Source: Dendrophyllia cribrosa (lineage: Eukaryota; Cnidaria; Anthozoa; Scleractinia; Dendrophylliidae). Taken from it: DNA of 64,000 bases. The position numbers were made by a program, and so were the translations under genes. Shown here one piece after another: positions 15,828 to 30,100 of the stretch (positions are counted from its first letter, which is position 1; every line of letters begins with the position of its first letter). The DNA lies in the NCBI GenBank assembly GCA_024195265.1, contig JAJLRJ010000009.1, positions 16,627,210 through 16,691,209 on the forward strand, given 5' to 3'. The notes under the pieces are model-generated. The model ran no database searches and was not told where the DNA came from. It saw only the letters and a list, made by a program, of their open reading frames with translations.

Positions 15828-18800
15828 TCAGTTGACCACCTCCAGTTGTATCTCAGCCCTCCTCTTTTCCAAACATGGCCTATTGATGTTTGTGTTCCAA
15901 TGGGCCTACCTTGCACATGCTGGGCTGTCATTTATAGCCGGCAGCTGACTTATTATGGGCGGCAACTGTGGCAAAGATGACCAATAACTCAAAGTTTGAA
16001 CATGACTAGAGGTCAACAACCATGAGAGGTTATCTTAAGTTTATGACTGTCTATTTTTCTTGTTTAACCAGTTTCCTGCTAGTACGTGTACCTATTTGGT
16101 GTTAACATTTTCATTGTTGCTGTTTACTCGCAGATTGTTCATGTTAAATTATAAGGAAAGCAATATTGCGATCTTTGGCTGGACACTTGCCACCAAAGCT
16201 TACCTTTACTACAACATTCTCATGGTTTATTTATATTATATCCTTTATAACATTACTTTTTTGTCTTAGTTAAGTTTACAAGTACAAATAGTAAACTTGC
16301 CACTGCTGTCTATCGAGATAAAAGATTAATCATTGTTTTAACTACGATTTTTAGTAATACACAAAGGTCCATTGTAAGTTCAAATTTCAACTATCATACA
16401 GACTCCAATTTTTAAGGGGATGGGGAAGGGGGGCTGGGTGGATATGATAAGATAAGATATGGGGTGGGGTTGGCTGGGGCTCCCCTATATCCACCACTGA
16501 TATCTACTCAAATAATCCCCTTCTCTTATTTAAACTCCATCTTAAAATTCACAGTCCTCGTTGACTGGTCAAAAAGAATTCAATGCCTTGTGAGACATGT
16601 ATATGGGAAGGGAATGTTTGTTCAGACTATTCAGTATTTTTTTATGTGCTTCTGACTTGCCTTCTTTAGTCCTTGTCCTTTTTTTATTAATGCTGCTCCA
16701 AAGCAACTGAGCTTGTAAAAAATGGCCTAAGCAATCAAACACGTAATTTTGATAAAGGAATTTCATTGTAAGCTTTCATCAATTGAAGTTTTGTGGACAG
16801 CTAACAGTCATTAAATTTAAACAACATGGCCTGTTGAATTAATCCTTTATGTCCCACTATAAAAACCCTTTAAAGCCCTGATAGTGCCATATAGCACAAT
16901 CATTTAACTTGTTCAATATCTGGTCAATTTCAATGAATTTTGGCCACCAGAAAGGTCGTGGAAGGATCTACCCATTGAACACATAAAATCATACCCCTCT
17001 ACTCTATGTGATGTGATTGACACCCCTCCAACTTTTCAATGTTTTTTTTTTCTACTCACTGAGAGCTCCAAAATGAGGTATAGTTTGGGGGTATACCCAG
17101 CATGCATGGAGATTAGGACTTGAACCTTTTCATTTTTATGTTTTAAACCCATTTCTATCAAAGCCTGACTTCCTCCATTTTATGAATTGTACAAATCAAA
17201 ACCTTTTAAATGATATATCATACATGGACAAAGAGTTTTTAGTTATTAGTTTGGTAAAAAGGGGATTCACCCCAGGGCTTAAAAGGTTAAGTTTAACCCG
17301 TTCACTCCCAGAGTCAATTTTTTTGGAGACATGTAGTATAGTTAACGTTTTAGTCTGTGGACTTAATCCTACGATGTGACCATTCAATTAAAACCTCTTC
17401 AGCAGTACTTTTGCATGGTACCATCTGTATTTTGTTTTATTTCTATAAACAATTTAATCATATTATTGTAAGTTACTACTTAAAAAATTGTTAATTAATT
17501 CCACCTTGTGAACTAACCCATAACCTTTAACCCATCCTCCAACCCATCTTTAAAGGAAATTAAAGTAACTGTATCAACAAATTTAGTAGTAACATTTCTA
17601 TTGACTGTCACCAATTTTAAAACAAGTAAATTCTACTTGTTTGAGAAGGTGTATCACCGGTAACACAGTCAGTCGAACCTCCTCTAAGCAACCACCAAAC
17701 CAAGCTGGTCACGTACAGGCGTTGGTCACTTAAAGTTATTCCACTGAAATAGAACTTACAATAAATTCTTGTTCAAACTCTGCCTACAGATATTTGCTAT
17801 ATGAGAACTTCAATTTTAGAATTAAAAATGAGGGTGCCCGTGTTGGTTAAGGAGCTGTCAGGCATCGAATATGCCGTATTTTGGCATTTTAGTAGTGTTG
17901 TTATAGAAGTTTATTGCCATTATTTAAAAACTCCTCAAGACTCCAAAACTCACGAGAACAGGCCGCTAAAGAAGACATTACATACATTGCGTTGGACATG
18001 GTAAACTTTTTACATTTGTTTTTGACAGAGAAATCTTAGCGCAAGACAAATTTTAGACAAAATCTGTTTTCTTGATTACTAAAATACAAAACAGAGAAAC
18101 TGCAGTTTAGCTCTATTTCTCTCATTTATTAAATTTCTACAATATAAACTTAATAAGTCTTTTCTCGTACAAAGGTTTTGGGTACTTGATAAGAAAGGAC
18201 GAAGAGAAAGGTGGGGTGCCCATGCTTGTTTACGAGAAAACAGCCCTTTTTTAGCGAGCTTAGTCTCAAATTAAACCTCTATGTTCTAAATGTGCGTGCG
18301 CTTGTGCACACGCTAATGATGCAAGAAATTATGTGCAGTAAGTGATGCACAATGCAAAACAGTGGAATCACCTTAAAGGGATCAGACCACGCGATCTTAA
18401 CTAAGTCACATGAACTTGTAATTTTTAATTCCAGTGCATAGAGCATCTATGTTACATAATAATAGAAGTTATGTTTCATGATAGTTGTACTGTACTGTCA
18501 GTATCACATTGTCCAATTTGCACCTGTGATAATATCAAAATAAGTGTGAGTGGTCACTTACCAGAAGTAAAAAAAAACATAATAAAAATTCAAATGTTCG
18601 GCACTGAAAGTGGTTCGCGGTTACTTATGGTAGGTAGCTTCTTACAAGATGTTTTGATAATAATGGTTTTGACGTGAAAATTATTAATTAAAAATTGGTA
18701 TTTTAGAAAAGTGGTCGCTCATGGAGGTTTGACCGTATTTATTCTTTCAATAATTATATTAACCACTACTTATTACCTGGTACCATTACCTGTAAGATTT

Positions 18801-21800
18801 AATTAGACTAATAACAGAGTAATTTCAGTAATTGTCATAATATGGGTTTTTTGTTTGCAGATTGTTTCAGGGGGGCAAATCCTCTTACTCTAGCCTTATT
18901 CCCTTGGGTGTCTATTTAGCTACTAAAGTCTACAAGTATACAACGTGGGTTCTCTTTTTCTGGCCCTATATCCTTTAAAAACCTGTTAATTTAATAAAAA
19001 TGATATATGTTTAATATCATATCGCTGCACGTGAGTTTGACTGAATGCCTTAAAATATTGAGTATTAAGGTGAACTAAAAAGAGATTCATATGTTCATAA
19101 ATGACAGTCCAGTGGAACCTCCATTAGGGACACCATCGTGACCAGGAGAAGTGTCCCCTTTATAGTGGTGTCCCTTTAACAGAGATGGTCATTTAAAAGA
19201 TAATAGGAGCATTTTGCCAGTCAGGACCAGGAGAAGTGTCCCCTTAAAGAGGTGTGCCTTTAAAAAGAGAAGATCATGACAAACTTAAGGTTGTATGAGC
19301 ATTGTTCTGGCTGATGCCAGGAGAAGTCCTCCAATAGAGGTGTTCCCTTTAATAGAAGTGATAATAACAAAGATTATATGTATTGAGTTTTTTGCCGGCC
19401 GGGACCAGAAGAAGTGTCCTCGTATATAATAGAGCTATCTCCTTAATGGCGGTGTCGCAAAGTAGAGGTTCCACTGTGAATAATGTGCATGCAACATCGG
19501 GTATAAAGTAAGGTTAGAGCAGTTTTCAATTGAGTGTAAAAAGTAATTACACAATTGCTTTGGTTTTTCATTGATACGCTTTGTGATTGGCTAAAAAATC
19601 TGGCGCCACTTTCTCGACCGATCAGAAGTAAAACCAAAACCAATCGTGACTTGCTCGCACGCGTTTTCCCGCGCTTGGCGCCGCCGACATGTAATTGCTT
19701 CGAGCTCTGATTGGTTCATTGGATTGTCTACGACTGCTGTGATTGGTCAGAGTAATTACTTTGGTTTTGGTTTTACCACACTCAATTGAAAACTGCTCTA
19801 ATAGTTTATAATCTACAGATTTAAGTTGTATCCAGCAAAAACAGAAACAGAAAAGTAGACCGTAATATTGTCTAAATTACTCACTTTACATAACAAATAT
19901 TAATAATCATTATAAAACAGTTGTCTTTTGAATTAACAGCAATGATAGCAAATTAAAAACTGGAGCCCCATCTAAACGTTCTAACATTGTCTTAAGCTTG
20001 GTTCCCACTAGCGACGTAAGCGGAATCGTAAGCGGAATCGGAATCGTAAGAACCTTACGATCTAGTGGAAATCAAAACGACGGAAACGGATAGTAAGCGG
20101 CAGAAGCGGAATCGGAGGAAAAGGAAACCTTCTGATCCTTCCGATTCCGATTGCGACTCCATTTTTTAATTTACACTAGAACGTAAGGCTCCTTACGCTT
20201 TCGACTCCTACTCCGCTTCCGATTACGTCGCTAGTGGGAACCAGCTCTTATGACATTTGTTGGTTCAACATTGTTGTTGGAACGTGTAGCCGGCATGTTA
20301 GATGATGTTTGACTAACATTTTTTGCTGGAAGAAGTGTTTGATCAAAATCAAAACATTTTTCCAACAAAAAATGTTAGTCAAACATCATCTCACATGCCG
20401 GCTACACATTCTAACATTGTTTAACCAACAAATGTTATACAACAATGTTACAACGTGTAGCCGGGGCTTAAGATAAAAGTTTGAAATTGTCATTAAAATG
20501 GCTTTTAATGATACATAAACATCATAAAATGCTAAATGAAATCTCTTTCAATTAAATGTCCTCCTATGTTGCAGACACTAAAATTCCTTCAAAATGGGCC
20601 CCGGTTCCCAGATATAAAACCATGCGAGGGAGTGTTGACTGTTACTTAACTAATACTGATGTAAATGTCCTTCAATTACAATCCCAGCACATTTTGAAGC
20701 ACCAAATTCCCTCCAATATCAAGCTTCATAAAAAAATAACCCTGTCCCCAAAATACCCCCAAAAGTCCCTTGAATTGTAAATATAAATCCAGGACTTGTA
20801 TTCAGAATTTTACAATGTATTTAATTTAAGAACCAGAGAACATGTTGTTTTGTTTGGCTAATTTCATTTGTTGTGCTCCTTGGTTTCATGTTAGATAAAT
20901 TTTCAGCTGTAAATGAAAGCTTTCCTTGACTATTTCCCACATGTAAATACTCCAATCATCTTAGCATCTTTCTTTATCAACACTGTTGGCTTGTACTACT
21001 GTTTCTACAAATCATGGAAAGTAGATCCTGGGTATCTTCACACAACGACAGCTGAACAGCGCAAGGTAAGGCACATCAATCCTTACTCTTTGAAAATTGT
21101 GTCAGAAACCATTTCTGACAATGTAGCATCGCGAAACAGGCAGGAATAGCTATTGCCGGCACGGACCAGAAGACTGGGTCCGTGTAAGGGGAATTATGGG
21201 TATGTTCCTGAGATATGTATAGTTGTTTGTTACGAATTTGAATCATTCTAGGTCAGCACTTGCTCGAACATTAAAATTTTATAATGTAAATTTTGAGATA
21301 TTTACTTTGAGATATTTACTTTTAGTTATTAGTTTCCGTGTACCTCTGCCCCCAGGGTTGGCGGCACTGCTGCTGATTTCAGCATGTGGGGGGTATACAC
21401 TCCTTTTTTTCCACAAAGTGGTTTTGGGTTTTCCTATCCTGCGGTGTCGTACTTAATAGGTAGTTTTATTATAAGATCGATTTTTTGTGATAACGAGTAT
21501 TGAAATTACTATACGCTGATATGTTGATGGCAGTCTTGCGATAAACTGGCTATGAGGTCCTTGCTGACCTACAGGCCCCTGTATCCACACAGTTGTGTGT
21601 GTCTTTCTGGGTAGTGTAGGCAAAATCTTCTGTGTGTGAATCACATTACATCTGAAACAAAACCATTGATTTTGATGGCTTGCGTTGACCCTTTCAGCAA
21701 TTTGTATTTTTTTCAGAAAAAAAGTGCATTGCACTTATAACCACTTAAGGTTTGATTGTAATTTAACAATGCATTGTTCTGCTTTTGTTTCTCCCTGCAG

Positions 21801-24800
21801 ACCATTATAGAACTTGTAGAAAAGAACACATTTGACTTCAACAAGTTTTGTTCAACTTGTCTTGTAAGTTTAATGACATCTTGACAATTTTTGTGTGTGT
21901 ATATACGACTAAATGTAACGGATAGCTGTGCTTTTTTTGTCTCGTTCTTTTCTTTAGCGTCACTTCTGTAAGATGTTCTCACGTTACGCTTGTTGTTTGT
22001 AATTAATGCAAATAAAGAAATTAAGAAAAAAAATCTTGACAATTTTTTGCCATGTTGTGTTGTCAATTAAATTTTTGTTGGATAATTGTTGGAAATACTA
22101 ATATTCTTGATGATTTCTCTTACAGCTACAGAAACCTATCAGGTCAAAACATTGTTCTGTTTGTGATCGATGTGTAGCCAAGTTTGATCACCATTGTCCC
22201 TGGGTGGAAAACTGTGTTGGTAGGTAAACTTTGGGGGTTGGGGTTACTCTACTATAATAATGACGGGGAGGTGCTAAAATCAGACCAAAAAAAGTCCAAC
22301 AGCCCAGCACGTCACCCCCAAAAAGTCCCTTTTCACACGGCATAAAAAGGTACTCTTTTTGCACACCCTCCAAAACGTCCTCGCCAAAATCTTTCTCCCC
22401 TAAAAAGTCACCACAAAATTACTAACTCAGATTGCAAACTTCATACCCCAAAAAGGTATTCGCCCCGCCCCGGGGGTATTCGCATATCCCCATCACTATT
22501 ACACCAAAGTACCCCCCCCCCCCCCCCCCCTGGGGTATTCTTATTGAACTTGTAACGTAATGCTTTCCAAAAAAAAATTATCTCAATAATCAAAGGGCTC
22601 TAAGAACCATCTCGTGAATACAAAAGCGTGGTTTCTCGTGGTATTTCTATATCTCGTTCAACGCTTCGTGTATTCAAAAGAGAAAAAAGGAATGTCTTTT
22701 TTTCTTTTCACCTACATTTTGCTTTTGTTTCATTCAATGATTGAATGATTCATTTTACTAAATTGCCCTCATTATGAAGCTACAACATAGGACAAAACGA
22801 GTCAAGGCATAATGAAACTACGGACGCATTTCTTTTTTGTCCTAAAAAAAAATCTCAAACACCATTATACTAGCAGTAATCACAGATTATGGAGACGCGT
22901 TCGAAGGAATTTCCGGCGGAAATGAGTCCCTGAAAAAAACCAATAGGGGGGGGGGGGGGGGGGGGGGGGGCATTTGGAAGACCGTCTACCAAAAAATCTC
23001 AAATTTTACTGCACATAAACCACAGGACAACCAACACGAAATTAGGATTGCGTTCCTCGAACGCGATAACTGTTCACCCTCCCAATTCTCAATGTTGTTT
23101 TGGGGATCAACAACAACAACAACAACAGGATTTGAATGGGCCAGATTTCAGTCCAAAACAACATTGCATGGGGAGGGGGCAATTTGTTCAAGTTTGTGAT
23201 TACACGATTTGAAAGTTTACATGATTTCGTGTATAAATAAAGATTGATGATGTTGATGCGACTCTTTTGCAGTTCCATGCTTGTGATAAGCATTAGCACC
23301 CCAACGCTTTGAATTTTCGGCAGGAAAGTTACTAATACAGTCAAACCTCTATTGAGAGGCCCTCTGTTAAGCGTTCACTCTCTATTTAGCGGTCACGTAT
23401 TAAATCCCCAGAACCCAGAAATCGCCCCCTTATATTTACTGTAAACTTGACCTCTTTTAAACGGTCACGGTATCTATTAAGCGGACGCGGTCACCGTTTA
23501 GATTTCCCAATTGGCGAATTTTATTGTATTTCTCCTCTATTAAACGGTCACCTTGTTTAATGGTCAGGAAGAACTCTCATTTGCACTAAACAAAGTAAGT
23601 GACTTACTTCACGAAATTAAGCTAGGCGACCCCAAATCACAGACAACCATAACTGATTTTTTCGTTTCATGTTGAATGTGATGGCAAAACGTTTGATGAT
23701 GTGATTTACAACAAAGACTTGCCTAACGGAACAACATAAAATCCGATAGCCATACATGAACTTCCTTGAACAGTGCGATTACTAAATTTCTATTTATCAC
23801 AATAATGTGTTACTGTTGCTGTTAGCAATAAGATACACATCGTGAGCAATTTCGCATTCTAGTACAATTTTTGCCATATGACATGCTAAATTTTAGAACA
23901 CCTCTATTAAGCGGTCAGTTTCCTATTCCCCGAGGGTGATCGCTCAATAGAGGTTTAACTGTTATTTCTTTTTGTTTCGGAGAAATCTCTCGATATTTCG
24001 AAAATTTCGCTTCGATTTTTCGTTTTGTTATGCGAGTTTTCGTGTGACCTTGCGAATTTTAGCCGTACTTTCGCCGAACTTTCGCCAAATATTCAAGAGA
24101 ACGGTGCAATTTAAGTTCGCTTGAAATGTCGGCGAATTTCCGAATTCGCCCTCGTTACTTCTGCACAACACTGTACTTAATTTGTTTTTCTGTTGTTGTA
24201 ACAGGTGTAGGGAATCACGTGTACTTCTTTTGGTACTTGTTTTTCCTGTTTGGTATGATTCTTTGGTACATCTATGGAGGAACCGTCTGTAAGTCAAGTC
24301 TGTTGTTTTAGTATCACTGTTACTAAATGTTTGAGCTGTACTATGGGCAAACGGCCGTGCCATTTTAATAGGCCTTATGCATGATGACGTCACCAGCTCA
24401 AAATTCACCACCAAGCCTCGTTTGTATGAAATTCCCTGCAAACCTTTGACAAGTTCACGTTGTTTTTGAGTGGGTATTCTTTTTAACTTTGCTCCTTTGA
24501 GAATACATTGATGAGATTGTCACAGGTTTACACTTCAAAAGCGAGGCTTGGGGTGAATTAGCTAGTCTGACGTAAACATGCACGGTGGTCGCTACACACG
24601 TGACAAATTTTGGTGACAAAATGTTGCAACAAAGACCGCGCGAGACTGGGTTGGTAATTAAGCCTGAGCCTCGCTTTAGTTCTTAAATATTATTGGCTAG
24701 ATAACCTTTTGTCGCATCGCAAGTGCAAGAAAAAAGTTGCAGGGTGGCTACACGGGCGTAAACGTCCGCGATTTTATCACGAAACACAAGTCTTGCGACT

Positions 24801-25160
24801 TTTTTTACGATTTTTTCAGCCGTCGAGTCACATGTTCATGAGTGGCTACACGTGCGATTTTTACCGTGCGCTGGCGACGCGATAATTTTTTTAAAAATTG
24901 CATCACCTGTGCAAGCAAAACATCGCACGTGTAGCCGCGGCTTAAGCCCTGGTCAAACGAGAACGCAAAGGCAATGCAAATTGGAAAACAACTTACGTTG
25001 CCTTGCGCTGGGTGACCCAACGGAGTCGCAAGGTGACTCGCAAGTACACGCAACTTTGGTCGGTCTAGTCCCGCGAGGCAATGCTTGTAATAGACCAATG
25101 TATTCAATTCAAAGTGGACAGACTTCAAATAAATGTGGCTTCTAAACATATCTGAATTTC

Positions 25161-25202
<42 letters not shown>

Positions 25203-27138
25203 ACAATTGGTTTCGGCTCCATCAAATCCTATACCAATTGCAGAACATTTTAGGAGGAGCCACCCACAGTGTGAGCACAGTTACTGACAAGACATATTAG
25301 TAAGGAAAACAACGCAAAATAAATGTAGTACGTTAAATAACGAACTAAGCACACGCGTCAACTAAATAAGCCACGTGAAAAAGTGTTTTAAGTTTAACGC
25401 TGTAAAAAGTGTTAAAAAATGACACTAGACGTTTCGGCAATGCTGCCTTCATCAGTAGTAAAAATGTGTTTGTTGCTAACGTGTACGAAAATTCAAAAAA
25501 TTCAAACTCACGCGTGCCGAAGAAAAGCGCGCGCAAGGCTAGCATACGAGTTAATTATGAAAAGCCAAAGTCTTGGTTTAAACCACTCGGCGCCAAAGTC
25601 TTGTAATTGAAAATGAACCGCATTTCTTCGCGTCTTCTCCTGATCTGTTCACCTAGACTCGCTTTAATCACCGCTACCATCATGTCGCTGAGGTTGTGGT
25701 TTGGTCTCGTAAAAGGTTCAGGCACTTGCAGCGCAACTTTCATTTTGATCACATCCAATCGGTGTTCACGGAAGCGGTCTCCAAGACGACGGCCCGTCTC
25801 TCCAATGTAGACAATTGTAGGGCATTTACGGCATGAAATGCAGTAGACCAATTGGCTTGTGATGCACGTATAATGCCCCGAGATCTTGATGTGTCCTTTT
25901 GTAGTTCTAATACTGTCACTGGAATTGATGAAAGGACAGGTTCAGCAGTCACGTCGGTTGCATGGAAACGTACCCACCTGACGTTCGAGATCTGACAGCA
26001 AACTGCTATGGACTAGCAAATCTTTCAGATTCTTTGCGCGTCGGAAAGCTTTTAGCTAAATAAGCTAAATAAGCCAACCACGCGCACAACTTAAGGAAAA
26101 TTGCGCGCGCGCACCTGCATCAATTTTAACATATATTTACATATTTTATCTTTTTTGTTATAATTTCATAGTTCAGTTATACACGACCCCACAAGCTGTA
26201 CAGCTTTAATCACTAATCGTGTCTAAACAAAGGTTTTACATTACATTACATTACATTACATTACATTACATTACATTACATTACATTACATTACATTACA
26301 TTACATTACATTACATTACATTACATTACATTACATTACATTACATTACATTACATTACATTACATTACATTACATTACATTACATTACATTACATTACA
26401 TTACATTACATTACATTACATTACATTACATTACATTACATTACATTACATTACATTACATTACATTACATTACATTACATTACATTACATTACATTACA
26501 TTACATTACATTACATTACATTACATTACATCAAACTGAATGGAAGCAATATAGAAATTAAATAGGGGCGCTAGGATGATATAAAGGATCTAAAATAACA
26601 AAGGATACGGCGGTGTCTCTCAATTCTGGATTGCTAGTCTCATCTTCCGTAGTGTAGTGCCATACTTCTCAATGATAGCACCGTGGCGTTTGAAGAATTT
26701 AGTAAACGATTTACGAAGGAGCGTAGATTTGAACTCTTGGTGAAGGAGACGTGATGAAAGTCGGCGAAGTCTATGTATAAAATCAGTCTAACTTCTATGT
26801 GCAAATTCTAGCATATCTCACCAATTGAGATATATAAACACCATAGGCCGGATTGGCGGGAATGTTGCTGTCCATATGAGGAAAACTGACAATCCAAAAT
26901 AAGAAGTCATCCCTCTTGTCGTAGACGCTGAGATGAAAAGGTGTGTTGCTGTCACCATTCTTGATTCTCGTGTCCAGATAACACACCTCATTTGATGTTA
27001 AGGCAGTGTCCTTTAGTTCCAGGTCCGACGGATAAATGTCGCTGATGTAATTTCCAAAATTCTCATTGTTAACACTGAATAAATCGTCGATATAACGAAA
27101 GGTGTTGTCTACTTAGTAAAGTGGCCTTTGTGTGGAAA

Positions 27139-27173
<35 letters not shown>

Positions 27174-30100
27174 TCCTTCTTTTCATATGTAAATCATGTT
27201 GTTTTTATGCTAACATGATTTACATATGAAAAGCAGGAAGGTTTGTATCAAAACAAAATCAACTCCAGCCTCACTTTCACTAAATGGCCAGGGTACTAAG
27301 CACACAGCTGTAAAATAGTCTATTGGCCGCTTAACATGTAGAGTCTACCTGCTATAGCTCAGAAGGAGGTCGGACACCTTATTGACAATTATATTTCAAT
27401 AAATTTTAAGTGTAAAAAAAAAAGAAAATCTAAAATCGCCACTCAGGATTGAACCTGTGACCTCCGTTAGGCTTAGGCTTACATAGCCCACTGTACCAGA
27501 GTACCACCTAGCTTCTCGGGTTGTTTAGGCCTAAATTTAACTACATAAACTGCTAACCCTAACCTCAACTGAAAGCTAACCAGTTACTCTGTTATGTATT
27601 CTCATTAAGGTGTCCGACCTCCTTCTGAGCTATTGCATTTAGACTCTACCCTATTGGCCGCTTAACATGCGTTGACTAGCAACTACTCGCGTTTGGTGGC
27701 CAAACGGCGAAAAACCTGCGCCTACTTTAGGGCAAATTTGAGCGCGATCAAAGTGATTGCAATTCAATACAAGCAATCGCAAGCTTGGCTTTGGCTGGTT
27801 GTTTTCTTTCGAATACAATCAGATTATGGACTTTAACTGTGGGTTTCGACCTCTATGTACAATCTAAAGTGCGACTGGAGTCTGTGCCGGCAGTTAAGTT
27901 ATGAACTTTAGCCCTAAACTTTGTAGTCTGTTCACAGACTTTTCCTTTTGAGCCGAGCGCGCGAGCGAAGCGAGCGCGAAGCGCGAGAACGAGCCCGGAG
28001 GGCTACGCGCTCGCACTCGCAAGCGTTCGTTTCGCTTACGATGGGCTAAAAATAAATCGGTCTGTAGACAGACTATAAACTTTGTTACTTGTCACTGGAA
28101 TTTAAACTTTTTTGGCTAACATCGATCTTCTCAATGACTTAGGACCCGTTTTAATGTGCATCATCGTGTTCCAAATCAATTCAGATGGTTTTAGAGGTTT
28201 ACAAATAAACTTGAAACTTAATTACAAAACATCAAGAACCTCTCCCCCGATTATAAGTGTTAACTGCGGATTGCTGGGCCGAGTTGTTCAAAGCCTGATT
28301 AGCACTAATTAACAATTATTGGATGAGGTTGAGCATGATAGCGATAATTATCAAGGCCAAAGTTTGTGTTATCTGCCGAAGCCGAAGGCTGAGGCGGATA
28401 ACACAAACTGAGGCCTTGATAATTATCGCTATCATGCGAAAACCGAATCCAATAATTGTTTTATTATGCATATTCCTGAGCTGCACTTGTAAAGACAAGA
28501 GCGCGCACAAAAAAGTGATCAATGCACAGCAGTCAACTTGTAAGTAAACAACTTACGTCACTTCTATGACTATTGTCTGTATTGTATGTCTTCTACATAT
28601 ATAAAATTCATTGTCTGTAGGTATGACGTAACAGAAACAGCAAGCAATAATTAGCTGCGTGTTTATAGCCAATCAAAATCGAGCTAGTGACACCAATGTA
28701 TAATAATCCTGGATTAACTGTCAACAGAACATATTAGTTGTCATGGTAATTAACCCTGGACCTTCGAACAACTCCGCCCTGGTTATTAACTCGTGAATAT
28801 GGGGATCACTGGGCTGGGCTGTAAACTTTTCTTGTTACATAACAGAGTGTACACGTGAACGGACGATATATAACTTATGGTACACGTGAGTTGAACATAA
28901 CAGAGTGTACACGCGAGCAGGATACTACTATCTTGCTGGCATGCACTGCAAGCAAAGTATGTTATCAGACGCCTTTGAGGTTGGAGCTCAGTTGGTCGTA
29001 GCGGAAAATGTTTAAAAAGAAATGTCATTTCCGTGTATGGTAGGCTTAAAAAAAAATCCAGCTTTTATGTCAACGACCATATATAGCAACGACCCACTCA
29101 AAAAGCCAGTCTGTGAATCGACAGCAAACTTTAAAAAAATACTTATCGACAACCAAACAGTTTTCATTTTCTAAAGGAAGACTTCTTTGGTTGTCCATAA
29201 CAAACGCAGTAGTTTATCGTCGACAAGTTGTTTTCCCTAGTCTGTGAGACAGCTGTCGACAACCAAGTCATTTTGCCATATATAGCCCGCGACTGGCACT
29301 AGAAAAACAGGTGGCATGCACAGGAAACGTTATTTAGAAAGCTGTCGCTAAAATTATCGACAGTTCTGCCTCTAATGTGTGGAAAAGTTGCATCGAACAC
29401 TAATAGTGGTCGGTTGTCAAATACACATAGTTGTCGACAAATATCTCTCTAGTCTGTCGAGGCCCTAGTAATTTTCAGTTTTTCAAAATAAAAAATGCAA
29501 TAAAAAGCCATTTTCGCGCGTGCTCGTTTTATCGTCCGCTCGAATAACCTTGAGAGATATTTGTCGATTATTAGTCTGATTCTACTCCGTTTAATATATT
29601 ACGATTAGTTATTGAGGATCGTTGCAGAATTGACACGCCAATAAGACTGATTAAATATTGAAGTTGGCGCCGGGGTACTGAGATAAACATGTGTTTTCTG
29701 TCGAATTATATAAAATGTCCAATCAACGGCTGTTTTACTTCTATTAGTATTTCATATGTTTAATAGACGCTCTTTAAAAGGAAGCAAATTATTTGTGATC
29801 GCACTCTTTGCCAACGGAAAACCAAAAAAGAAATTCAGTCGCTACACCCGAGTAGCAAATACTGAAGCAGTTGCACAGTTTTCAGACGGACCTCGAAAAC
29901 ATCACAACGGACGAATGAATGGTTTATAAAGAATTCTCCAGTTGAACCCCCATCAGCAATTATCAGTTTACAGGGGAAAGAATAACTAACATCGCACGGC
30001 CGTCACACCAAGATGTCAACGAACATTTCTCTGCCAGTTACCAACATAACGCAACATTCATCCTGCGACCAGTCCTTAGAGACAACATTCCTAGTCCTAA

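Noticed and set aside
15549..15980. 143-codon and 106-codon overlapping ORFs
   Set aside because: They lie over a 165-bp tandem repeat; two frames open over the same repeat, no domain.
16221..16269. GTTTAT after ATG at 16223 as a U2 donor for exon 11a
   Set aside because: It would leave phase 0, which does not fit exon 12, and GTTTAT is a poor donor; the U12 site 15 bp downstream fits both phase and consensus.
24028..24441. 137-codon minus-strand ORF
   Set aside because: Antisense shadow of ZDHHC17 exon 15 and a dispersed repeat.
24852..25206. Overlapping 97- and 133-codon ORFs on both strands
   Set aside because: Lie in a GC-rich inverted repeat region; no family signature in either.
26219..26539. 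106-codon ORF of repeated HYITL
   Set aside because: It is the translation of the TTACA microsatellite.
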